Origin: an uncultured Sulfitobacter sp.
Lineage (GTDB): Bacteria > Pseudomonadota > Alphaproteobacteria > Rhodobacterales > Rhodobacteraceae
DNA: 50,357 nucleotides
Direction of reading: 5' to 3'
NCBI GenBank assembly: GCA_937928635.1
Contig: CALFWM010000057.1
Coordinates: 1-50,357, forward strand
Shown: piece after piece, positions 44,112-50,357 of the stretch
Layout of the letters: every line of letters starts with the position of its first letter
How positions within the stretch are numbered: position 1 is the stretch's first letter
The notes under the pieces: model-generated
The model's input: the letters and a program-made list of their open reading frames with translations, nothing else
What the model was told of the DNA's origin: nothing
Databases searched by the model: none
Position numbers and translations under genes: made by a program

Positions 44112-44809
44112 CGAAACCGCTCCATCAGCTTTTGCAGCGCGGAGCGGGGTGCGTCCTGCGGGGTGTCTTGGGGGGGCTCAGCCGTGCTGGCAGGTTTCGC
44201 AGCATCCTTCTTGGGGGCCTTTGTGCCTGTGCCGGAACGGGGCGGAGAGACCCGCAGGCCAACCGCATTCATGAACCGCCCGGTATCTCCGGCCACAAGA
44301 TAGGGGGCACCGTCACTGACCCCACGCAGCACATCATCCAGCCAATCGGCGTCCGCCTTGGGAAAATCGCGCAGCACATAGCCCGGCACCGCGTCCTTGT
44401 GTCCCGGATGGCCCACGCCCAGGCGCACACGGTTATACTCCGGCCCGATGTGCGCGTGGATAGAGCGCAGCCCGTTGTGTCCCGCATGCCCGCCACCGGT
44501 TTTGCATTTGACCTTGCCGGGGGCGAGGTCGATCTCATCATGCAGCACAATCACGTCTGCCGGGTCCAGCTTGTAAAACCGCATCGCGGCCTGCACCGAT
44601 TGGCCGGACAGGTTCATGAAGGTTTCAGGTTTGAGCAGCACCGCGCGGTCCGACCCAAAACGCCCTTCACTGATGGAGCCTTGATGCTTACCCTTCCACG
44701 GCCCAAACCCGTGATCCTGCGCGATCATATCCAGCGCCATAAAGCCGATGTTGTGCCGATTGCGCGCATATTTCGCACCTGGATTGCCAAGACCTGCGAT
44801 CAGTTTCAT
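44108..44809 (-). CDS. pth: Peptidyl-tRNA hydrolase
   Basis: Releases peptides from peptidyl-tRNA during abortive translation. 233 residues: G-L-G-N-P-G-A-K-Y at 6-14, catalytic His19 in N-R-H-N-I-G-F, then H-D-E-I-D-L (about 95-100, substrate Asp) and G-G-G-H-A-G-H-N-G-L-R-S. The last 40 residues (about 190-233) are a Lys/Ala/Pro-rich extension not needed for catalysis. It overlaps DUF2332 by four bases. In most roseobacters rplY is beside pth; here rplY is 1.9 kb away with one gene between. Confidence 0.95.
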   Translation of the reverse strand: MKLIAGLGNPGAKYARNRHNIGFMALDMIAQDHGFGPWKGKHQGSISEGRFGSDRAVLLKPETFMNLSGQSVQAAMRFYKLDPADVIVLHDEIDLAPGKVKCKTGGGHAGHNGLRSIHAHIGPEYNRVRLGVGHPGHKDAVPGYVLRDFPKADADWLDDVLRGVSDGAPYLVAGDTGRFMNAVGLRVSPPRSGTGTKAPKKDAAKPASTAEPPQDTPQDAPRSALQKLMERFR

Positions 44810-45215
44810 GGGGGGCTCCTGTGATTTTGCGCAGTTTAGCTGTTTGAGGCGCGGAGTTAAATGCGGATCGGGTGGCTGGCGGTTCTGCGCAAGGGGATGG
44901 TTTTGCGATTTCGATGCAATGTTCCTGCTCTCCCGTCGGTCTCACCTTGGGTTGCGTGGGTTTACAAAGGTCCGGCCCCTGAGGGTCGGCGCGGTTTAGT
45001 ATTTGCCCCGGATCTCGGGGGGTGCTGCGGATCAAAGCAGGGTTTTGTAAGGTTTTTTGCCTTTGTGCTCGGGTGGGGCACCGCCGGTGTGGCCATCGGA
45101 CTGGCGCGGTTCACCTTTTCCTGACGGCGACGTGATTGGCCGCGTTGGGGTTTGAAAGCTACCTTTGCCGCATCAATGGCTCGACCTGATTGAGCGAAAC
45201 CCGAAAGACTTGCCC

Positions 45216-46595
45216 ATGCCAAATTCTCCCTCCTTCCATGTCCGCGCACTTGCGCTTTTCCTGATGGTGCCCTTTGGCATGGCCCTTTCCGGCTCCGCAC
45301 AGGCGCAAGATACAATTCCGGATTACGTGATTGAGGAATACGGCACGCCCCCTGCCATTCCGAACGGGCCGCTGTCACCTGACCTGCTGGCGGCTATGAA
45401 GGTCGCCTTTATTGACAGTGCCACCCAATCCAATTGGGGGAATGCCCAAACGGCTGCGATACGGGAGATTGTTGAGGCGGGTGACCCGCGTGTGGTCTGG
45501 CTGATCAGTGACATGATGCGGTTCATTCAAGGTCAGACACTGACGGCGGTGATGACCGATGCCTCTGGCAAGCTGCTGGGCAAAGAGCTATCGGCCCGCA
45601 ACGGCTGGGGCACGGTGACGGATCACCTGATCGCCTGGGATATCCCGGCCCCGCCGGATTACCTCAGCTACAAACGCACCATTTTCACCAACCTTGTGCC
45701 GGGCTGGGAAAAGATATTCGTCGAAGGTGACATCGACTGGCGTCTGGTTTCATGGGGCGGGGTGCTGATTGATGACCGGCCTTTTGACACCACGGATGAC
45801 CCTTGCAATTGCATCCCGGCGGCGGACAACCCGCAGGTGACCTCCGCCTCTGACGCCACCTGGCTGGAGGATGATGACATCGTGTTTGGTGTTGAGGTGA
45901 ATGGCGAATACCGCGCCTATCCCCGCCAGATCATGGAAGTCCGCGAGATGGTGAACGACACATTGGGCGGGCGTGATCTGGGTATTCCCTATTGCACGCT
46001 TTGTGGTGCCGCGCAGGCCTATTTCACCGATCAATTGCCCGCTGGTATTGAGCGGCCCATCCTGCGGACCTCCGGTCTGCTGATCCGCTCCAACAAGGTC
46101 ATGTATGACCTCACGACTTTTTCGGTCTTTGACACCTTTCTGGGGCATGCTGTGACCGGCCCGCTGGCAGAAAAGAACTTGCAGCTGGAACAGGCCACCG
46201 TGGTGACAACCGATTGGGGCACGTGGAAAAAAGAACACCCTGAAACCACGGTGCTGGCTGAATACCTGTCCCTTGGCCGCGACCCTGATTTCCGCAACGG
46301 GCGTGATGCCAATGGCCCGATCTTTCCGGTGGGGAACGTGGACCCGCGCCTGCCGGTGCATGAGGACATTATCGGCGTGACCACGGCCTCTGGCAAACCG
46401 GTTGCGTTTCAGCGCAGTGCGGCGTTTCTGGCGCTGAAAGCCGGACAGGATGTTGTTTTTGAGAACGTCCGCCTTGAGCTGGACGCGGGCGGCATCCGTG
46501 CGGTGGACCGTGACGGCAGCGATCTGGGAAGCCATCAGGCGTTCTGGTTTGCATGGTCGCAGTTCTACGACGACACAGCCCTTTGGCAGGGATGA
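45216..46595 (+). CDS. DUF3179 secreted protein
   Basis: 459 residues with signal peptide (residues 1-30, A-Q-A-Q-D). The mature protein has P-I-P-Y-C-T-L-C-G-A-A-Like sequence (I-P-Y-C-T-L-C-G) and D-P-C-N-C-I-P, the conserved Cys pairs of DUF3179. Periplasmic, perhaps metal or redox active; role not known. The ATG at 45216 follows the upstream frame's first Met with no strong box. The 406 bp before it (44810-45215) show no gene I can support. A bidirectional terminator follows. Confidence 0.85.
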   Translation: MPNSPSFHVRALALFLMVPFGMALSGSAQAQDTIPDYVIEEYGTPPAIPNGPLSPDLLAAMKVAFIDSATQSNWGNAQTAAIREIVEAGDPRVVWLISDMMRFIQGQTLTAVMTDASGKLLGKELSARNGWGTVTDHLIAWDIPAPPDYLSYKRTIFTNLVPGWEKIFVEGDIDWRLVSWGGVLIDDRPFDTTDDPCNCIPAADNPQVTSASDATWLEDDDIVFGVEVNGEYRAYPRQIMEVREMVNDTLGGRDLGIPYCTLCGAAQAYFTDQLPAGIERPILRTSGLLIRSNKVMYDLTTFSVFDTFLGHAVTGPLAEKNLQLEQATVVTTDWGTWKKEHPETTVLAEYLSLGRDPDFRNGRDANGPIFPVGNVDPRLPVHEDIIGVTTASGKPVAFQRSAAFLALKAGQDVVFENVRLELDAGGIRAVDRDGSDLGSHQAFWFAWSQFYDDTALWQG

Positions 46596-46634
46596 CGGGC
46601 AGGGCGATCTGACCACCTAAAGCGATGCACAAGA

Positions 46635-46660
46635 AAAGGGGCCGCGAAAGCGACCCCTTT
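46635..46660. terminator. Bidirectional terminator between DUF3179 and rplY
   Basis: AAAGGGG(C)CGC and GCG(A)CCCCTTT form a stem around GAAA, with an A tract on the left and TTT on the right; it lies between two convergent genes. Confidence 0.8.
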
Positions 46661-46690
46661 ATGCGTTTCAATCGCTGAGTTGGGCCAAGA

Positions 46691-47350
46691 TCACTCTTCG
46701 CCGCCCTCTGCCTCACCTGCTGTGGGCACTTCGTCTGCGGCCACTTCGCCCTCGTCCTCGTCATCAGACTGAGATGCAAGACCGGAAGGTGCAGAAATCT
46801 GCGCAATCACAAAGTCACGGTCGATGGTCGGCTTGGACCCTGCGGGCAGGTTCACGCCGGAAATGGTGGCGTTGTCGCCAATTTCCATTTCGGACACGTC
46901 TACAATCACGCTCTCCGGAATGTCTGCGGCGGTCACAACCAGCTCAACTTCGGGGCGTACCAGTGTCAGCACACCGCCCATTTTGAGACCGGGGGAAACA
47001 TCCTCGCCAACCACTTCAACGTTGATGAACAGGTTCACCTTGGTGGTGCGCTTCAGGCGCATGAAATCCACATGTGTGGGCAGATCTTTGACCACGTGAC
47101 GCTGCACATCGCGGCAGATCACACGCACGTCTTCGTGGCCCTCTACCTTCATGTTGAACAACGTGGATTTAAAGCGACCCGCGCGCAGCTTGGTCAGCAG
47201 TTTGTTGAACGGGATGTTGATGGGAAGCGGATCAGCGTCGCCCCCGAAAACAATCCCCGGTACCATGCCATCACGGCGTGCCTGACGAGCGGCGCCCTTG
47301 CCTGTCCCCGTCCGTACCTGGGCTTCAAGATCAGGAATCTCTCCGGCCAT
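46691..47350 (-). CDS. rplY: 50S ribosomal protein L25/general stress protein Ctc
   Basis: 219 residues: L25-like N-terminal domain ([13 protein letters not shown] about 25-37), the TL5-type C-terminal domain with D-F-V-I-A-Q-I, and an acidic tail (D-D-E-D-E-G-E-V) not needed for 5S rRNA binding. The start at 47350 is preceded by GGAGAATTAAT; a longer frame to 47530 is unsupported. Convergent with DUF3179. Confidence 0.93.
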   Translation of the reverse strand: MAGEIPDLEAQVRTGTGKGAARQARRDGMVPGIVFGGDADPLPINIPFNKLLTKLRAGRFKSTLFNMKVEGHEDVRVICRDVQRHVVKDLPTHVDFMRLKRTTKVNLFINVEVVGEDVSPGLKMGGVLTLVRPEVELVVTAADIPESVIVDVSEMEIGDNATISGVNLPAGSKPTIDRDFVIAQISAPSGLASQSDDEDEGEVAADEVPTAGEAEGGEE

Positions 47351-47505
47351 ATTAATTCTCCAATGTGTTAAGGGCGGGACGCCTCCAAGGCTGTCGCCCC
47401 GCATGAAGTCGCGCGTATAGACGCGATTGCACTTTATGAAAAGAGCAAATTGTCTGATCACGTCTTGGCATTCTGCACGGCCCGTGTCACGCCTCGCGCA
47501 TGGGG

Positions 47506-48645
47506 ATGAAACACGACCTCTATCTGTCACGCAAACCGCTGGCTGGCTATCTCGCCATTGGTCTGGCGTGGTCGTGTTATTTTGCCGTGATGCCGGTGAT
47601 CAAGGCCAATGTGGGTGCCTCTGATGGGGTCTATGGCATGGCCATATTGGTGTCCTCTTTTGGGGCGTTGGGGGCGATGTGGCTGGCCCCCTTTTGCCTG
47701 CGTGTCTTTGGTGGGTTTGCCATGCCACTGGGCATTCTGGTGGTGGCGCTGGGCATGTTTTCATCGGGGCAATCCCATGTCCTGTGGCTCTTGGTAGTCG
47801 GGATGACGCTGGCGGCGGTTGGATCCGGGGTGGTGGATGTGCTGGTGAATGCGCGGGTGTGCGAGATTGAGGCGCGGACTGGACGCACGTTGATGAACCT
47901 CAACCATGCGATATACAGTTTTGCCTATGCTGGCGCGGCGCTGGCCACTGGCGTGCTGCGCGAGGCAGACGCTTCAACCCTGACCATCTTTGGTGTGCTG
48001 GCGGGGGCGCTGATCTTGCTGGCCTGGGCGGCATTTGATCGCGCGCCGCAGCTGGAGGAAGACCGCGATCAGGCAAGCGGCGGCGTGATGCCTCACACGG
48101 TGGTCATCCTTGTGGGGCTGATTGTGATGGCTGGCTTTCTTGCAGAGGCTGCAACGGAAGGCTGGTCTGCCCTGCATTTGGAGCGCACATTGGGCGGCTC
48201 CCCCGGAGAAGGTGCACTGGGCCCTGCGCTGATGGGGCTGACGATGGGGATTGGCCGTTTGTCGGGGCATCTGGTCTCACGTCTGATGCGCGATACCGTG
48301 CTGATGCTGATGGCCACACTGGTCTCGGCCTGTGGTCTGGTGCTGGCGGGGTTGGCCCCGACAGTGCCGCTGGCGCTTGCAGGATTTGCGCTGGCAGGTC
48401 TGGGCATTTCGGTTGTTGCTCCGCTGGCGCTGGGATTGCTGGGCCGCGTAGTTCCGGCGGAGCACCGTCTGGCCGCGATCAGCCGCGCCTCGGTTCTGGG
48501 GTATGGCGCGTTCTTTATCGGGCCACCGCTGATGGGGCTGGTGGCCGAAGGTTTTGGCCTGCGTGCGTCATTTGTGGTGGTGGCCGTGCTGCTGGCGGGT
48601 ACGGCTGTGGTTTTGATCCCCGCCCTGACACGTCGCACGGCCTGA
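47506..48645 (+). CDS. MFS transporter
   Basis: 379 residues, 12 predicted transmembrane helices in two six-helix halves. No strong sugar or drug signature; the family could be an exporter of small molecules. The ATG at 47506 ([11 protein letters not shown]) is chosen over 47500; neither has a clear ribosome-binding site. The frame ends within a palindrome-rich stretch (48646-48688). Confidence 0.85.
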   Translation: MKHDLYLSRKPLAGYLAIGLAWSCYFAVMPVIKANVGASDGVYGMAILVSSFGALGAMWLAPFCLRVFGGFAMPLGILVVALGMFSSGQSHVLWLLVVGMTLAAVGSGVVDVLVNARVCEIEARTGRTLMNLNHAIYSFAYAGAALATGVLREADASTLTIFGVLAGALILLAWAAFDRAPQLEEDRDQASGGVMPHTVVILVGLIVMAGFLAEAATEGWSALHLERTLGGSPGEGALGPALMGLTMGIGRLSGHLVSRLMRDTVLMLMATLVSACGLVLAGLAPTVPLALAGFALAGLGISVVAPLALGLLGRVVPAEHRLAAISRASVLGYGAFFIGPPLMGLVAEGFGLRASFVVVAVLLAGTAVVLIPALTRRTA

Positions 48646-48688
48646 CGATTTCTTTAAAGAAATCGGCCCGAAGTCTTCAAAGACTTCG
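48646..48688. repeat. Tandem palindromes between convergent genes
   Basis: CGATTTCTTTAAAGAAATCG at 48646-48665 is a perfect 20-bp palindrome; CGAAGTCTT-CA-AAGACTTCG at 48669-48688 is a second, three bases later. They lie right after the MFS stop and before the 3' end of the alpha-hydroxy-acid dehydrogenase gene. Confidence 0.75.
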
Positions 48689-48700
48689 CCCGCACCAGGT

Positions 48701-49867
48701 TCAGGCTTGCCACACACCACTAAAGTCTTTGGGCACCAGCAGGTTGTGACGCCCCAGTGCAGCGACAGAGGTCTCACCGCACAATGCCATTGAGGTATCC
48801 AGCTCCTTGTGAATAACCTCAAGCGCTTTGGTCACACCGGGCTGGCCCATTGCCCCAAGCCCGTAGATGAACGCCCGCCCGATGTAGGTCCCCTTGGCTC
48901 CCAGTGCCATCGCCTTGAGCACGTCCTGACCGGAGCGGATGCCACCGTCTATATGCACTTCAATCTGATCCCCAACAGCATCCAGAATGCCCGGCAGGGC
49001 CCGGACGGAGCTGAGCGCCCCGTCCAACTGCCGCCCGCCATGGTTGGAGACAATAATCGCATCCGCCCCCACCTTGAGCGCCATCCTGGCATCCTCTGCG
49101 TCCAGAATCCCCTTGAGGATCACCTTGCCCCCCCAACGTTCCTTGAGCTTGGCGATCTTGTTCCAATCGAGCGAAGGGTCGAATTGCTCATTTGTCCAGG
49201 CCCCGAGGTTCGCCATATCCGACACCCCCTCAACATGGCCCACGATATTGCCAAATTCGCGGCGCTTTGCCTGCAGCATCTCAATGCCCCAACGCCATTT
49301 GGTGGCCAGGTTTGCCACCGTGGGGAGCGTCATCTTGGGTGGGGCCGACAGGCCGTTCTTGACGTCCATATGCCGCTGACCAAGGATTTGCAGATCAAGG
49401 GTGATCACCAACGCCGAACACTGTGCTGCACGGGCGCGCTCGATCAGGCGTTCGATGAACCCCTCGTCTTTCATGGTATAAAGCTGAAACCAAAAGGGTG
49501 CGTTGGTGGCCTCTGCCACGTCCTCAATCGAGTTGATGGACATTGTTGAAAGTGTGAAAGGCACGCCAAAATCGCGCGCAGCACGGGCGGCTTTGATCTC
49601 CCCATCCGCAGATTGCATGCCGGTCAGGCCAACGGGCGCAAGGGCGACAGGCATGGCGGTGTTCTGACCAATCATCTGGCTGGCGGTGCTGCGCCCGGTC
49701 ATATCCACCGCAACCCGTTGCCGCAGCCGGATTTTTTCAAAATCCGCGGTGTTGTCGCGAAAGGTCTGTTCCGTCCAGCTGCCGGACTCACAATAGTCAT
49801 AGAACATCTTTGGCGCGCGGCGTTTGTAGATCCGTTTGAGGTCTTGGATGTTGGTTATGACAGGCAT
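48701..49867 (-). CDS. lldD: FMN-dependent alpha-hydroxy-acid (L-lactate) dehydrogenase
   Basis: 388 residues, TIM barrel flavoprotein feeding electrons from a 2-hydroxy acid (L-lactate or similar) to the respiratory chain. Visible: F-Y-D-Y-C-E-S-G-S-W near the start, A-L-A-P-V-G-L-T-G-M, I-V-S-N-H-G-G-R-Q-L-D with the catalytic His and Arg, and the FMN phosphate end A-K-G-T-Y-I-G-R. Whether L-lactate or another acid is used cannot be told. Divergent from the Tat-signal gene, sharing a 137-bp region with an operator-like repeat. Confidence 0.88.
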   Translation of the reverse strand: MPVITNIQDLKRIYKRRAPKMFYDYCESGSWTEQTFRDNTADFEKIRLRQRVAVDMTGRSTASQMIGQNTAMPVALAPVGLTGMQSADGEIKAARAARDFGVPFTLSTMSINSIEDVAEATNAPFWFQLYTMKDEGFIERLIERARAAQCSALVITLDLQILGQRHMDVKNGLSAPPKMTLPTVANLATKWRWGIEMLQAKRREFGNIVGHVEGVSDMANLGAWTNEQFDPSLDWNKIAKLKERWGGKVILKGILDAEDARMALKVGADAIIVSNHGGRQLDGALSSVRALPGILDAVGDQIEVHIDGGIRSGQDVLKAMALGAKGTYIGRAFIYGLGAMGQPGVTKALEVIHKELDTSMALCGETSVAALGRHNLLVPKDFSGVWQA

Positions 49868-49946
49868 CGGCAATGTCCTTGGCAAAAGCTCTTTGGCGGT
49901 TGGTAGCAATCGGTAGCGCTAAGATCAATTGCAGCAAAGAGCTTGA

Positions 49947-49991
49947 ATGATGCGATATCGTATTATATATGGTGCGATATTGTACTATATA
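49947..49991. promoter_or_regulatory. Two-copy direct repeat, operator-like
   Basis: Positions 49947-49969 and 49969-49991 are 23-bp direct repeats with 20 matching positions and a period of 22 bp, about two helical turns. Each copy has a core GATAT-GTA-TATATA with partial dyad symmetry. It is strikingly AT-rich and ends at the AGGAG box of the following gene. A dimeric repressor bound side by side would block the Tat-signal gene and possibly lldD. Confidence 0.6.
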
Positions 49992-50004
49992 GGAGATGAT
50001 GACC

Positions 50005-50357
50005 ATGACCCTTTCGCGACGCAAATCCCTGGCTTTGATCGGCGGGGGCGCTGTTTTTGCTGCAACGGCAGGCATCGGCGGTTTTGCAGGCACACGCACG
50101 TCCAGCGAGGCGCAAGAACCCTGGGCGCTGGCAGGCCGTTACGATGACCCGCGCCTGAATGCGCTCAGCTATGCCTTGCTGGCCCCGAACCCGCACAACC
50201 TGCAACCCTGGTCCGTGGCGCTAGAGGGCACAGATGCGCTGACTTTGATGCATGATGAAACCCGCCGCTTGCCGGAAACCGACCCCTTTGACCGTCAGAT
50301 CATGATCGGCATGGGCTGTTTTCTGGAACAGATGGTGCTGGCCGCCGGGGCGGCGGG
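50005..50357 (+). CDS. Twin-arginine-signal protein, nitroreductase-like (Acg type), cut by right edge
   Basis: At least 117 residues. M-T-L-S-R-R-K-S-L-A-L-I-G-G-G-A carries the S-R-R-K Tat motif, so it is exported folded, probably with a cofactor. The mature start R-L-N-A-L-S-Y-A-L-L-A-P-N-P-H-N-L-Q-P-W matches Acg-like nitroreductase-family proteins with a Tat signal. The 3' part is outside the window. ATG 50005 is preceded by AGGAG at 49991; in-frame ATGs at 49996 and 49999 are alternatives. Confidence 0.8.
   Translation, partial: MTLSRRKSLALIGGGAVFAATAGIGGFAGTRTSSEAQEPWALAGRYDDPRLNALSYALLAPNPHNLQPWSVALEGTDALTLMHDETRRLPETDPFDRQIMIGMGCFLEQMVLAAGAA

Noticed and set aside
44861..45124. 87-codon plus-strand frame between pth and DUF3179
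   Set aside because: Trp/Gly/Arg-rich without signal peptide or motif; the 406-bp gap shows no gene that can be supported.

Overview
The window looks like chromosomal DNA of a Rhodobacterales bacterium of the Roseobacter group. This is inferred from gene content: a sdhCDA-sdhB cluster beside mdh, the ethylmalonyl-CoA pathway genes ecm and ccrA, a luxR/luxI-type locus next to ccrA, DUF1194, TIGR02186, DUF3179 and DUF1989 proteins, a VPLPA-type sorting-signal remnant, and dense small operons in GC-rich DNA. No rRNA, tRNA, CRISPR array, transposase or prophage was seen.

Region by region: 1-3500 has an AT-rich secreted protein cut by the left edge, malate dehydrogenase, a periplasmic coiled-coil protein and a palindromic repeat cluster. 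3500-9200 has a DUF1194 protein and the succinate dehydrogenase operon (sdhC, sdhD, sdhA, a lipoprotein, an FkbM-type methyltransferase, sdhB, a small zinc-ribbon-like membrane protein). 9200-13920 has a flavoprotein dehydrogenase, a VOC protein, a DUF1989 protein, purine nucleoside phosphorylase, a small lipoprotein and an H-NS-like protein. 14000-21400 has ethylmalonyl-CoA mutase, a decayed sorting-signal gene, a PlsC-like acyltransferase, crotonyl-CoA carboxylase/reductase and a quorum-sensing locus: a 71-residue ORF, luxR interrupted by one in-frame stop, and an intact luxI, with a CtrA-type box in front. 21400-24800 has a RecD-like helicase, a TIGR02186 protein and a TSUP permease. 24875-29880 is a BMP-type ABC importer operon (probably nucleosides). 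30150-33640 has rimI, tsaB, a small protein, a NifU-type scaffold, a universal stress protein and a branched-chain aminotransferase. 33660-37150 is a mixed set of small genes, including a DUF393 gene with an in-frame stop and a protein made of two internal repeats. 37390-50357 has rimO, trpB, DUF4893, an M50 protease, DUF2237, a serine hydrolase, DUF2332, pth, DUF3179, rplY, an MFS transporter, an FMN-dependent alpha-hydroxy-acid dehydrogenase and a twin-arginine-signal protein cut by the right edge.

Metabolically the window links C4-dicarboxylate oxidation (mdh, sdh) with acetyl-CoA assimilation through ethylmalonyl-CoA (ccrA, ecm), whose products enter the same C4 pool. The most unusual points are non-coding or broken elements: the interrupted luxR beside an intact luxI, a second in-frame stop in the DUF393 gene, an 87 % identical 70-bp repeat present twice in opposite orientation, three pairs of tandem palindromes at gene borders, three copies of a REP-like palindrome, and a two-copy, 22-bp-period operator-like repeat before the Tat-signal gene.
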